A DNA stretch of 64,000 bases from Henckelia pumila (Eukaryota; Streptophyta; Magnoliopsida; Lamiales; Gesneriaceae). Positions 24,707-36,362 of this stretch are shown piece after piece. The notes below the pieces were generated by a model that saw only the letters and a program-made list of their open reading frames with translations, was not told the DNA's origin and ran no database searches. Every line of letters starts with the position of its first letter. The first letter of the stretch is position 1. A program made the translations under genes and the position numbers. The DNA lies in assembly GCF_033568475.1 (NCBI RefSeq), contig NC_133122.1:182423449-182487448 (forward strand). The letters are read 5' to 3'.

Positions 24707-26140
24707 ATAGTCTTGCTGGGTCTTTTAGACTCACCCCACTTCTTCATACTTTCAGGTGAGGTGCATTTCATTGAGATCGAGGGGCAAGACTATCGAGTGG
24801 ACTACGATGCGGGCATGGCACATTCCTCTGACCTTTGCTCGTCTTCCGCATAGTTAATAGAATTTTATATGTTATGAAGCATTCATTTTGTTTATCTGTC
24901 AAGTGCATATGAGAAGTATAGTTAGTATTGTTTTGGGCTTGTAAACACTAGATTTCTTAAACCTTTTGGATATTTGTTATGTCGAACCTCTTTCTTGGGT
25001 CTCGTTCTTGTCTCGGCCTAATTACTTGTGTCGTCAGTCGTCCATTTCTTTTATTTTATTTTGGTTGTTGTCTGAGATAGGTTTGTTGTATTATAAACAG
25101 AGAGGTCATGCCGAAATTTATAATAAAATTTTTAATATTTTGATTCTTTTTGAAAAATCCGTATTTTTATTTAGTTTAAATTTAAAAGTTGGGTCAGGGT
25201 CGTTTCACTAAGTTTTAGCAAATTTGAAATATTAATTCATGAATGATGTTAAACTATCATTATTTTTATATAGGTATTATAGCCATGAGTGGCTACAAGA
25301 ATCTATCAATCATCTTCCTCCTCATAGGGACATCAAAGTTTCAAGGGAAAGGAAAAAGTGAATTGAAAGATATTACTCCAATTCATCTGAACGAAGAAGT
25401 GTCAATGATGAGTTTGCTTTTTTTTTTTTCAGCTGCCATTGATGATTTTGCTGATAATGATGCAATGCGTGATCGAGGTTTGATGTCTCCAACTAAGTGG
25501 TGGGTTGTCCATGGTGCTTTTGCACCAACGCTTCAAAGCTTAGATTTAAAGCTACTTGGACAACCATCTTCTTCCTCTTGTTGTGAGAGAAATTGGAGCA
25601 CCTATAGTTTCATACACTCACTAAAGAGGAACAAAAGAACACCACAAAGAGAGGAATATTTGGTGTATGTTTACTATATTCTTCGTCTTTTATCTAAGAG
25701 GAGTCCACATTATAGTGAAGGTAAAAGTAAGATGTGGGATGTTGGAGCAGATGGATTTGATTCCATGGACATGGAGGGTGCTGTTATCCTAGAAATTGCC
25801 AATTTGTCTCTTGATGAACCTGAATTGGAGTCGGTCTTATTTACTGACAAAGGCGGTGTTGGTGATGAGATCGATATGTATGTTTGATTTGTTTACTTGT
25901 TTAAGATGGATTTGGTGTTTTATTATATTTTGTTTTGTCTTGTGTTTGTAATGGATATTATGATTGATGAAATATGGTTTTCTACTTTAGGATTTTTACT
26001 TTCTAATATATATAATATTTTTATATTATTTAATATTCGACGTATCTTAGCTGTATCGTGTCTTGTATTTTCAAAATTTGGCGTATCGCCGTATCCGTGT
26101 CGTGTCCGATACGATACTCATACCCGTATCCATGCAACAT

Positions 26141-26224
26141 AACATCTTTAAGTTGTTTAAAATAAATTTATCCAAACACTTTAACAGCTTAATTTTAATA
26201 TAAAACCTATAAGCTAGCCAAACA
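26141..26224. repeat. Right part of the AT-rich repeat split by the hAT element
   Basis: Continues the copy begun at 12150-12351 and ends in TATAAGCTAGCCAAACA. That end is the reverse complement of the left end of the neighbouring copy at 26225. Confidence 0.55.
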
Positions 26225-26770
26225 GGGTGTTTGGCTGAGCTTATAAGCTCCAAAACAGCTTATCTGTTTGGTAAAAAAAATTTCAAACAACTAAGTTGTT
26301 AAAATAAGTTGTTTGACAGCTTATAAGTTGTTTTTAAAAAGGTAAGGTCATCCCTATTTTTTTAGAAAAGATTTTTTTGTGATATTTTATTTTTTCATAT
26401 TATCCTTATATATTTTATTAAATACCTACCATGCCCCCTACCCAAATTTTTTCATAATTTATCAATTTTTTAAAATTAAAATATAAAATAGTTTTATTTT
26501 TTAATATATGTTTATAATTTATGATAAATTTCTAAAACTATTATATATATATATATATAACTATTTACATTATTTTCGTAGTATTATACATTTTTTGGTA
26601 ATTTTGACAATAAAAAAATCTTATAATATCAAACACATCAACATCTTTAAATTGTTAAAAAATAAGTTCATCCAAACCCTTTTAACATCTTATTTTTAAA
26701 ATAATACCTGAAAACTTATAAGCTCCTAGAAACTTATAAGTTGTTTTTAATAAGTTTAGTCAAATACCCT
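26225..26770. mobile_element. AT-rich MITE-like element with GGGTGTTTGG end
   Basis: Begins GGGTGTTTGGCTGAGCTTAT and ends with the approximate inverse (ACTTATAAGTTG, then AAATACCCT). The interior is very AT-rich with repeated CTTATAAG. It lies next to a related copy that carries the hAT insertion. Superfamily is undecided; no coding sequence. Confidence 0.55.
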
Positions 26771-28120
26771 CTAAATAAATTAAGATTTTCTATATAAGAA
26801 ATATCTTCTCACTTCATCTTTTTGGCTACGTCACATGCACCTTTAAGAAAAATAAATTAATTGTTTTTTTTTTAAAAAAATATCTAGCTTTGGGCTAATC
26901 ATTTTGATAATTGTCATTAAGTATTAATGATGTTAAGCAAGCCTCTTTCGAGGAATCTACCAAAATGCTCAAAAGATTGCAAAAAATGGGCGGCTCTGTT
27001 GGACCCCCATTCTGCATTATATCTATGAAAACAACTTCTGCGTCAATAATTATTCGTCAATGTGTGACAATCATATTGGAATTTGGAATTTGGAATTTTG
27101 GACGTAGTGAATCGTCAACATAAATAAAAGTATATAAAAAAAATTTAAAATTATCATTTTAATTTTAATCATAGTAAAACTTAAATTGATGAGACAACTC
27201 AGACAAAAATGTAAAATTGCATCGTCCGTCTGGAATTCACTACTCCAAGTAGATATTGAACAACTTTCATTACATGTGTGTGGACTGAAATTCATACCAC
27301 CTCAATTTTTTTAGCAAGTTAGAATTCAACTACCTTAAAGAACATTATTTTTTTAAGCAACATTAACTACATTTTTAGAAACCATATATAATTACCGATA
27401 CATTGTTGTATATATTAAACCAATTCAATTCCGATCCATTCATACAAGGAAACATGATATCCGATGTTGACATAAACAAATTAACAATAGTAAAATCTCA
27501 ATTGAGTGAGATCGATGTGTTCCACGTAGATTTTAATTATTATATGATTATTCAATTATAGATTAAAAAAATGAAAAGACAAAAAGAAGAAATATAGGTG
27601 GGTGTCCAGATGCACTCACGAAGCAGCTTCCAGGAAACACAACATGCAACATATATCCTTATCTTGGTTAAGCTCATGGAGCACATCACACCATGCACGT
27701 TATTAATCACTTTCATACTCCATTTTAGCCAATAAATTTAAGTTGTCATCGGATCCATATATAGATTTGAACTCATAATCTAGTTTAAATTTGTATAACT
27801 TGACTAGCTTCTAGAGAATTTCGAATACATCTAAGATGAATGTTATTGACATCTAAAAGACAAGTAAATTGAAATTCAGCATAGGGGAGACAAATGGGGT
27901 CCATTTTTTGGTTCGGGTCTCTTCAAGAATGGATAGAGTTGAATGTACTTATCTACAAGTGTGTGTTTCCTCGTTCCACCAATTTTGATCAAATTCTCAC
28001 CACAAGTGCATGCGTGCATGAACCTACGCAGTCAGTAAAGTTTTCGTTATTTTTTTTTTACATTACATCGATCCTTCTTATTATTTGCATGTTTTATTTC
28101 TTATTATTATTATTATTATG
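26771..28120. other. Intergenic, AT-rich; no gene recognised
   Basis: No domain-bearing frame was found. Contains poly(A/T) tracts and an (ATT)n run at about 28103-28118 just before a MITE. Confidence 0.5.
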
Positions 28121-28298
28121 GATAATGCTACGTGTACACAGAGTTACACGTTGGGTTACACATGAGACTTAAAATTACATGATTATCCTACATGCATTTT
28201 TGAAAGATTTTTTCCAAATAAAGTGCAAGAATAATCATGTAATTTTAAGTATCATGTGTAATCCAACGTGTAAGACTCTGTATACACGTAACATTATC
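28121..28298. mobile_element. Foldback MITE of 178 bp upstream of the NAC gene
   Basis: The two ends are long inverted repeats: GATAATGCTACGTGTACACA at the left is matched by ACGTAACATTATC at the right. The arms continue through TTACACGTTGGGTTACACAT and AAAATTACATGATTA, leaving a short loop. It sits in an ATT microsatellite, which hides the target duplication. It has no coding sequence and lies about 1.3 kb 5' of the NAC start codon. Confidence 0.82.
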
Positions 28299-29423
28299 CT
28301 ATTATTATTATTATTATTATTATTATCATCATCATTAGTAATCTTGTTTTTCGAATAATCCGATCGAAAAAAAAATTCATCGAATTGAAATATTATTATA
28401 GTTGTCTCACCGATCTTTATCCGTAATACATATTAAACTCAATCATATTTACCACAGAGTGTTATATATATATATTTTTTTACGTAAAATATAATATATT
28501 ATCATGATCCGATCAAGATATCTTGTCACAAAATTTTGTATATAGTTAATATGGCCGTCAAACCCAGTTGCCTTCTAGAAACCACGAGTCAGCAGCGTTT
28601 GACCTGTAATACTTTAAATAGTAAAAAGGGATTAAATGAATGGGTGGTGACGAAAGCAATGACGCATGAGTTTTATGTTTACTTGGCATATTTTCATTGG
28701 ACGACGGGATATTCATTGGCTGCTCTGCTCCAATTCGGGGGTCAACTCTCTTTCGCCCCAAGCAAACGCCATCCACCCTCGGTCAAGGGAAACACCAATT
28801 TTAACCCACCCCCTAACTTTTTTAACTAACATCAACTAAATTAACGCACAAATTATTGTGCTTTATATTGTTACTGTTTAATTTAATTGTGTGATTTATT
28901 CTATTATTAATAAAAAATATTATTTTTTATATAAAAAAATTAATATAGAGTAGATCAACTCTTCTCATAGAAAATATACCCCAAATAGTGCACTAAGTCC
29001 AAGTTTACCAAGTAGGTTTGGTATATAACGTACAAGTATGAATACATGTTAGTTTTGGTTCAATGTATTGGTTTTACTAACAATGATGTAACATGATAAA
29101 TTTTTTTGGTCTGATAAACTATGAATTGTTATTATTATTATTTTATCAACATATCCAATGTAAATGAATAATAAAATACTAATTTTTTTAGATTTTCCAT
29201 TTAGTTTATAATAATATTTCGAAAAAATAAAAAAAAGAATTAAAATATTTTTTCCCAAAAATTAAAATACACATACGCTATCCACGTAGACGCACAAGCC
29301 TACCAACGCAACACACAATCCACAAAAAAAAGAAATTAAAATAATAATAAAAAAAAATCAGAAGAAAGGAAAAGGGAGAAGTGCAAGGACCCACGTGTTG
29401 CAAACAAACCACCGATTGTTCGT
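28299..29423. other. Upstream region of the NAC gene
   Basis: AT-rich with an (ATT)n run at 28299-28325. No coding sequence recognised; likely includes NAC regulatory DNA. Confidence 0.5.
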
Positions 29424-29435
29424 GTATATATATGA
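29424..29435 (+). promoter_or_regulatory. Probable TATA box of the NAC gene
   Basis: GTATATATATGA about 125 bp before the start codon. A CACGTG-type site (CCACGTGTTG) lies upstream at about 29391, as in many stress-responsive plant promoters. Confidence 0.55.
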
Positions 29436-29554
29436 GGCAGAGGTTTCCATTTTCTTTGTTTCAAAGCAGCATCAGCATTAGCATACCACAAGACAAGACA
29501 ACCGTGACTTGTAGCTCAGCAAATTCTACTCCACACCAGAAAAATTCTCTGTGA

Positions 29555-30887
29555 ATGAAGGGTGGTGGTCATCAGCAAATGGATTTGCCGGCGGGATTCA
29601 GGTTCCATCCCACGGACGAGGAGTTGGTGGTGCATTACCTCTGCCGCAAGTGTGCGGGACAGCGGATTGCGGTTCCAATCATTGCTGAGATTGATCTCTA
29701 CAAGTTTGATCCCTGGCAGCTTCCTGGTAAATATGTGTTTTTGTTTCTGGGTTTTTACTTTTCCCACTTTCTTGGTTGATTGAGGTTCATGATTCTTCCA
29801 GATCTCCATTATCAAATTTCCTCTGTTTTCAACACTTCTTGTTTGCCACACCCTTTTGGTGATTTTACTTCTTACCAAGTAAATTTATGAGAATCTAGTT
29901 TTAAACGTCATATTTGCTATTTGATTGAAGAGAACTGCGGAAAATGGCATAATCCCCACTCCCCTCTCAGTTTTTTATGAAAGTTTCTTTTAAATATTTG
30001 AATTTTCTATTCTTGGATTGATAACAGAGATGGCACTATGTGGTGAAAAGGAGTGGTATTTCTTCTCTCCGAGAGACCGCAAGTACCCAAACGGTTCACG
30101 GCCGAATCGAGCCGCCGGAGCCGGCTACTGGAAGGCCACAGGAGCAGATAAACCTGTGGGCAAGCCGAAGACTCTGGGAATCAAGAAATCTCTGGTGTTT
30201 TATGCAGGAAAAGCTCCAAAAGGAGTCAAAACTAATTGGATTATGCATGAGTACCGCCTAGCTAATGTCGATAGATCTGCTGGCAAAAGAAGCAATTCGA
30301 GGGTACTAATTCTTGTACCTTGTACCCAACTTTGAAGATTATGTTTTTGCCTAAGCTAATGTTATCATGCTCATGTTTCGTTATATTGGTCTAGTTTTGT
30401 GATTATTTTGTCTATTTGATTGATGTTGCAGCTCGATGATTGGGTATTATGTCGAATATACAACAAGAAAGGAACTCTCGAAAAGCATTACAATTTGGAT
30501 GAAAACACCGTGGAATTCTCAGATACCGAAGTCGAAGAAGAACAAAAACCAGACTTGAACACATTAGAATGTAAAAGAATGGCTACGGAGGCAGCATTAG
30601 TGCAGGATCCCTACACCACACGAAGGGTGAATGGCCATCAGCAGTTCGATACATCAGAATCGATGCCCAAGTATCATGCCGACTCGAGCAGCTCCGAGCA
30701 CGTGTTGTCACCGGAGTTTTTGAGCGATTACAAGGAGGTCCAAAGCGAAGCTAAGTGGAGTGAGTTGGAAAATTTTCTCGATTCTCAGCTGAACTATATG
30801 GATGGATATCAAGATTACCTCTCAGGCTCCCAAATACAGTACAACGATCAGATGTCTTTGTTTCAAGAAATGTCTGGTTATATGTAG
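29555..30887 (+). CDS. NAC transcription factor, ATAF subgroup
   Basis: Three exons, 29555-29726, 30028-30302 and 30432-30887, join to 300 residues with GT-AG introns (phases 1 and 0). The N-terminal 150 residues are a complete NAC domain: A ([19 protein letters not shown]), B ([15 protein letters not shown]), C ([37 protein letters not shown]), D ([20 protein letters not shown]), E ([14 protein letters not shown]). This pattern and the intron positions match ATAF1/ATAF2-type factors. These bind CACG-containing promoters in the nucleus and act in abscisic-acid, drought, wounding and senescence responses. The acidic, Ser-rich C-terminus is the usual activation region. No defects seen. The exact orthologue is not decided. 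Confidence 0.93.
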
Positions 30888-31728
30888 AAGACTGACTGTT
30901 TGATTATGGGATCAAGAATGGGACAGTTTAGTATAAAATCAAGGGTAGGCAGCAGCCATGTACATCCATTAGTTGTTTAGAGACTCAAGAATCGTGTGAT
31001 CTTTGGGACTAGATGCAGATGGTTATGATTTTTATGAATCGGTCTAATATGATGGATCCATTGAGCGGCTGCGGATAGCTAGCTGATTATGAAGACATAT
31101 GAAATCAAAATGCTGCTGAGTCGATTATATATATGGGCAACAAGTAGGCCATCTATATATATGGTAGTTAGAATCTTAGCATTTGTTGGATTTATTCTTT
31201 CTTTGTATTGTATTGTGAGAATGCAGGCATTCGTGCAGCAGAGAAAGAGAATAAGATGTTGGTTTACCAAATTCAATGATAAACATACCGGCGAAAATTT
31301 CTTGTTTTTAATCTGAGCCAATGTATTTCTTTCACCGTTGGAGAGAAACACAAATTTGTAGATGTTGAGCAAGTAAGAAGGGCTGAGGTTCTTACCTAGA
31401 ATCACTCACAATCACACCGCTCTTCAACTGATCAGGTTGAATGGACACAAAATGGATAATAACTGCGAAGGCGGATAAACAACATATGCCAATACAGACG
31501 AAAATTAAAAACTGATCACCAAGCAACATTTGCAGTCTGACTAGACAAACATCCTTAGATAATACTTAGTACAACAACAAATACACGTTATGAAATCCTC
31601 TAATTAAACCAAACTACCAAAGATTATACACCCATAGTAGCTGACAATAAAGGAAAACGTACAGCACATAATTATATTAGATATTATATAATAACACTGT
31701 TAGTTCTCAGTTTTTACTCATGCAGCAT
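30888..31728. other. Convergent intergenic region between the NAC and DOG1-like genes
   Basis: Probably mainly the two 3' UTRs. Short frames here carry no recognisable domain. Confidence 0.5.
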
Positions 31729-32574
31729 CTAACTGTTTCTGGGCTCCACTCCAACCTCTGCAACTTCACGGTTCCTTTCGTCCCTTTTCTTCCCCCATTC
31801 ATGGAACCTCAGGTGCAGCTCCGCAGCAGCAATCAAGAAATGCACGCTCTGTATGGGAGTTAGAATCTGAAGCACCTTTTTCAGCGTTTTGAGTCTCAAG
31901 TCATCAGCTTTCTGCAGAATCTCCACCAACGCCTGTTTCTTGGGATCCAAGGCCGCATCCACCCGGCCATCCTCCACCGCCTCCTCCCCTCCCCTGATGA
32001 GCTCCGTGGCAACATGCGACAACTCAACCATGCTGGAATCAGCCACGCTCTCCTGCTTCTTGGCCAGCTTCTCAGTCAACTCCTTCTCGGCTCTCACGGT
32101 CTCTTTCTGCAATTCATTAACTTTCTCAAGCTGGTCCGCAGAAAGGTCACCTAAATCACCAGTGGTGAGTCCTTGTATGAGCTCCATAAGTTTGGCCTCG
32201 ACCTGCAGGCCGGACTTGGAGTAAAGCAAGTGAAAAGCCATGCTGGGGCGCCAGCCGCCGATCCAGAGGAAAGCATCTTCGAGACTACTCCTCCATGAAG
32301 GATTGAACATGGAGAGAATGTCTTCCTTGGCCCCATTGGATTTGGTTCCATAATACTGCTCGTAGTGTTGAATGACTCGTTCTATGAGAGGACTCAAGAT
32401 TCTCCCATCCAATTCTTGTTGAGTGACTGCGCGACCACTCTCCAGCTGCTGTTCGTTCTCTTTGGAGGCAGAAACTAGCGACTCCAGATGCTGGTTTTGC
32501 TCAGCCAGCCATTGCTCGAAGAAATTGGGGAAGGAGATTCGCCCATTTCCATTTCTGGGTCGGACTTGCGCCAT
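31729..32574 (-). CDS. DOG1-domain protein (DOG1-like)
   Basis: A single exon of 281 residues; the first ATG on the minus strand is at 32574 (MAQVRPRNGNGRISF). The DOG1/TGA-type region is clear: FPNFFEQWLAEQNQHLESL, LIERVIQHYEQYY, a SLEDAFLWIGGWRPSMAFHL block, LQVEAKLMELIQGLT and LSADQLEKVNELQKETVRAE. The C-terminal half is helical and ends TPIQSVHFLIAAAELHLRFH. The family includes DOG1 (seed dormancy) and DOG1-like 4 (seed reserve and ABA responses); some members bind PP2C phosphatases or heme. Resemblance looks closest to DOG1-like 4, but that is by eye. The upstream flank has a GA and TA microsatellite. Confidence 0.9.
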   Translation of the reverse strand: MAQVRPRNGNGRISFPNFFEQWLAEQNQHLESLVSASKENEQQLESGRAVTQQELDGRILSPLIERVIQHYEQYYGTKSNGAKEDILSMFNPSWRSSLEDAFLWIGGWRPSMAFHLLYSKSGLQVEAKLMELIQGLTTGDLGDLSADQLEKVNELQKETVRAEKELTEKLAKKQESVADSSMVELSHVATELIRGGEEAVEDGRVDAALDPKKQALVEILQKADDLRLKTLKKVLQILTPIQSVHFLIAAAELHLRFHEWGKKRDERNREVAEVGVEPRNS

Positions 32575-32600
32575 GCCCACTATCTCACTGTCACTGCCTG

Positions 32601-32601
<1 letters not shown>

Positions 32602-32637
<36 letters not shown>
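32602..32637. repeat. (CT)n(TA)n microsatellite upstream of the DOG1-like gene
   Basis: CT repeats followed by TA repeats. On the gene's strand this reads TA then GA repeats, 30-60 bp before the start codon, and probably lies in the 5' UTR or core promoter. Confidence 0.85.
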
Positions 32638-33459
32638 ACTTAAATATATTTCTAATCTCTATTGCTTTCTTTCGCCACTTGTTGAAAATTAAAATATCGC
32701 AAAAATTATGTACCTAGTTTAGGGTTTATTACATGTCGCACCTTGCGTGTGATGTGTAACCCTATAATTGGTTAAAATTAATGGGTCTTATGTGGGGTCT
32801 ACTGATTTTAACCAATCATGTGCCGCCACGTCACTCGCAAAACACTATTCTGCTGATAGCATCTACTAATCCCTAGTTTAGACTCATTTATTTTCTCTGA
32901 CACATAATTCCCCTCGTATCTTTCAAACCGATCTTCCTATAGCAAACATGAACATGAAATTAAAAAAAGCTCTTTTATAGATTGAAATTGAAATCGGACT
33001 TTTAATAAATTAAATTAGATCAAACACAAGGTACAAAAATTTTCCACCCGGTATGAAGAAGTTTTGCTCTGCTCTCGCGAGTAACATTAAGTGATTGTGA
33101 GTTCCATCGCCATCCTTATAAAACAAAACGAGTGGAATATATATAATTCATGATTAGTTGTTTACTTATTTTTTAATTTTTTTTATTTCATTATATATTA
33201 AAATTTATTTTTAAAACATTATAAAATTCTTTCAAGAATTATATTATATTTTAGAAAGTTGGTTAATAAATGGTGGGCAGTGATAATTATAACCAACAAA
33301 TTTGAGAGGTGCGTGGAAAATTGTAGTGTTTTGTTTTCTTGTGAGATTTACGATGCACTGACTTCTGTTTCTGTTTCTGTATTGTTTGCTGCGTATCTTT
33401 ATTTGTAATTTTAAGCATCAGATACTTTGAATCCTCACAATTATCCGCATACTTTATTC

Positions 33460-33492
<33 letters not shown>

Positions 33493-33695
33493 AATTAAGA
33501 TGTTAACTTGGAGGCTACCAAGTACCAACATTAGAAGCCTAGATTTTTTATTTTTTATTTTTTAAACAAATCAACCGTTTGGGTGTACGTAAATAATTCA
33601 TTTTTTAATTAAAATGTATCATAAATATGAAATTTTAATTATTCGCAAAGCATATGTTGAGTATTAAAAAAATAAAAATGGAATTAATTAAAATT
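32638..33695. other. Intergenic, AT-rich; contains an (ATT)n run
   Basis: Upstream of the DOG1-like gene. ATT repeats lie at about 33463-33490. No gene recognised. Confidence 0.5.
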
Positions 33696-34128
33696 TGATG
33701 TAACAAAAAATTGATATTACCCGACTGGAAAGAATTTGGGTAATTTGTGGAGATCTGGATAGCCGAATTAATAATCGAACTGTTCCAAAGACCGAACTTC
33801 GTGAGTTGTTACATGCATCACAAAGCAAAGTGAGTAGCGTCGGGGGTTGCCTGGCGAAGACACACCGACGCTCAAGTCAGTATTTGCCCAATAAAAATTC
33901 TAGAGAACTAGAGCATGCGACTATAGAGTACGTACCTTAAGAATGAGAGAACTTGAGTTATTTGTAGATAGTCGGAGAGTTTAATGGACTTGAGCCTCTT
34001 ATGGGTTTTTAGGAATTTATGGGTCTTGATAAAGTGTTCAAATAAATAACTAAATAATATGGGACCCAAATGTATTGAGTCATTGGGTTTGGACCCGGGA
34101 GAAAATCAAATTGGGTAATAACACATCA
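33696..34128 (-). repeat. 3' LTR of the gag-only element
   Basis: 433 bp. Clearly the same as 46133-46574 but with scattered substitutions and small indels (roughly 90% identical by eye), so the insertion is older than the Tekay element inside it. Confidence 0.83.
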
Positions 34129-34907
34129 TAAGCCCCCCACTCTCAACATGTTGCATGCTTCAGGATGACCGAGAGTAGAAAATTTGGAGATACCGTTGTA
34201 AAGTAATTGTAGTAGGAATGTGTTGCAATTGAATCGCAGATAGTAGGAAGCAAAGTCCTAGTTGAATTAAAAATTGTTGGATTTACAGTCCTGTCTAAAT
34301 AATGATCGTAGAATTGCAGTATGATTGTGGTGTAATAGGATATGAATCAAAGTCCTGCCAGAATAATAATTGTAGAAACTCAGTAGAACTCTGGCTGGAT
34401 TACCATTATAAATTCAACACCGTAGTGTTTTCATCACAACTTACGAACTCAATATTGTTCCTGAATATTTTATTACAGTATTTTCTTGAGCAAGCCCCAA
34501 AAAATAAAGGAGATACAATTAATTTTTTTCCCATGACATGTTGTTTTCCCTTTATTTGTGTTTGACTTTTGGTACAATTTAGAAAGTTGCACTTTCTCTT
34601 TCCCCTTGGCAACGTGTTGTTCCCATGTTTCCCTGTTTCTTTTGCTTCTTCTGTCATGCGTGAGATTTTGTGTGTATGTATCTATGTGCCGCAGTGCATC
34701 CATCCTCCCCTACTCCATCTTTCTGCACTTCCACATCCATTCAAGACTAACGGCGTGGCGGCGGTGGCGAGGTGTGATCCGACGATGGTTTTCGTCGACT
34801 TCCAGCCATGGTTATCTCTTAAGCTTTCTGATCTGGCCCGACGGAGCTGTGTCGAGGCCGCACGAGAGATGGAGCTATCCGAGGATGGTGGTTTCAATGA
34901 GGGATAG
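34129..34907 (-). other. 3' internal region of the gag-only element
   Basis: From the polypurine tract to the point where Tekay element 2 is inserted. No gag or pol domain recognised. Confidence 0.5.
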
Positions 34908-36252
34908 TGTAGTAACCCAGATTTCAGTTTAAGATAATAATATGTTAAACATGATTAAGGGTTGATAATTAACCAATTTCGGGGCTTAATCAACTAAAAA
35001 GATGATTTGACGAACGGAGCTTCCGTTGGCCATCGGACGCAACGATGGAGGGGCAGAACGGACGCAACGTTCCTTGAGATACAGGCAGGCATGAGGTGGC
35101 TTGATGACTAAGCTACGAGTTTTGACAAGTGTCAAACATGCAGGAACGGACGCAACGAACCCGAACGGACGCAACGTTCGTGTCCGGAAATTTTGGCTAT
35201 AAATAGGGGTCTCCGGAGTTCATTTTCAAATACGAATTCCTAGTTTTCTTCTTCGATCAGTTATATAGTGTGAGTTATACACTTGAGAGCCCTATCGGTT
35301 ATAATAGAGGTTTTGGAATAACCAAGGTGTGGTTATAGTCATCCGGGACTAGCGACTTCAAAGGGCTATCTACGGACGAAGGTATGGTCCGGGAATCTAT
35401 TTAAGTTTTGGGAGTACTTATTAGCTTAGTTAAGACTTATAGAACTTGTGTAGTGATACGGTGAACTTTTGAATATAGGCTTGGAACCTAGGATCTACTA
35501 TACTTGAACTAGCCTAGAGGTATGTACACATTGACTGAGATTGCCAGCGAGTATACATGTTTATATGTTGCATTTATTTGGCATTATTATATGGCATGAT
35601 ATATGATTTACTATTTTCTATATTCATATGTCATGTGCATATACACGTTGAGCATATACCTTGTTATACCTGATTATAGAGCCGCTCAGCTCTATACTCG
35701 ATAGTCTGTCACTGAGAGTACCGCGACGGCGGGGACATGTATGTCTGACTACTCTGGTGTACTAGACGAGTGTGGTTGCACCCAGAGGTTGATCCGTGCG
35801 GTGGCAGCACTCATGTGGCGCCGGTACTGAGCATGTCTTTTCAGATTACCATTTACCAGTCATCATGTTGCATGCATCATATACATATGTTTACTCATGT
35901 TTATGTACTGGGTGTTAGCGCTCACGTCCTAGTTGTTATCTTGGACACCCTATTCCACGAGGCAGGTCGCGGGATGGACGGAGCTGGTAGTTCGAGGCAG
36001 GACTAGGGAGCCGGAGCCTGTCAGGGGACTTTATACAACAGGATTTGTTTAGCTGTATAATGTTTACTTTTTAAGTTATTCGATATGGTTGTATCACTAC
36101 AATATTAAGCCTGAACTTGTTTTACTAAGCTGATATGTAAATTATGGATTATGTTTCCGCACGATTTACTCTGTTTAAGTATTTTGCTGTATTAAGTTTA
36201 ATGCATGCTATTAGTTGCCAGTTAGTAGGTGATTCCATGTAGGGTCACTACA
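34908..36252 (+). repeat. 5' LTR of Tekay element 2
   Basis: 1,345 bp, TGTAGTAACCC..CACTACA. The TATA box CTATAAATAGG is at about 35198-35208, after an array of AACGGACGCAACGTTCG-type motifs. Confidence 0.92.
35012..35181 (+). promoter_or_regulatory. AACGGACGCAACGTTCG motif array, LTR promoter region
   Basis: Five copies or variants of an AACGGACGCAACGTTC motif occupy the same place relative to the TATA box as the GATCGG array in element 1, but the sequence is unrelated. The 3' LTR (41049-41236) has six, through an extra 19-bp unit. Confidence 0.78.
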
Positions 36253-36362
36253 TTTTTGGTATCAGAGCATGCATAGATTTTGGGAATTAATACTTGGGAT
36301 TTAGTTTAGTCTTGAGTAATTCTTGCGCATTTGGGATTTTAATGTGCAATTCTTTTCAGGAT

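Larger units (their letters stand above)
14605..25207 (+). mobile_element. Solo LTR (TGTGACGCC family), split by a Tekay element
   Basis: Starts TGTGACGCC, ends GGGTCGTTTCA, and is flanked by a perfect 5-bp duplication CTAAG (14600-14604 and 25208-25212). After removing the inner element (16265-23559) and one copy of its duplication, about 3.3 kb remain. This shows no gag or pol sequence, which fits a long solo LTR left by LTR-LTR recombination. It sits inside the hAT transposase reading frame. Confidence 0.8.
13027..25890 (+). pseudogene. hAT transposase, broken and split by a 10.6-kb insertion
   Basis: 13027-13212 encodes a BED zinc finger (WSCNICTKMCKGSYSRVKAHL). 13321-14025 encodes the DUF659/RNase H-like catalytic region (SICSDGWSDVQRRP, VVTNNAPICKAAG, WTLCVVHTLNLALK). 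Fragments continue to 14604. After the nested LTRs, 25213-25887 encodes the C-terminal dimerisation domain (WWVVHGAFAPTLQSL, SSSCCERNWSTYSFIHSLKR, KMWDVGADGF). Stops at 13210-13212, 13587-13589 and 14023-14025, plus frameshifts, abolish the product. The catalytic-type TDNA motif reads TNNA. Confidence 0.86.
12352..26140 (+). mobile_element. hAT DNA transposon, interrupted by nested LTR elements
   Basis: The left end CTATGTAGCACGGATA and right end TATCCATGCAACAT form an imperfect terminal inverted repeat. AACATCTTTA flanks both sides (12342-12351 and 26141-26150) and contains the expected 8-bp duplication. Subterminal regions are full of GATACG and GACACG repeats in both orientations, as is usual for hAT ends. 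Without the insertion the element is about 3.2 kb. It encodes a BED-finger/DUF659/dimerisation transposase, now broken. Confidence 0.87.
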
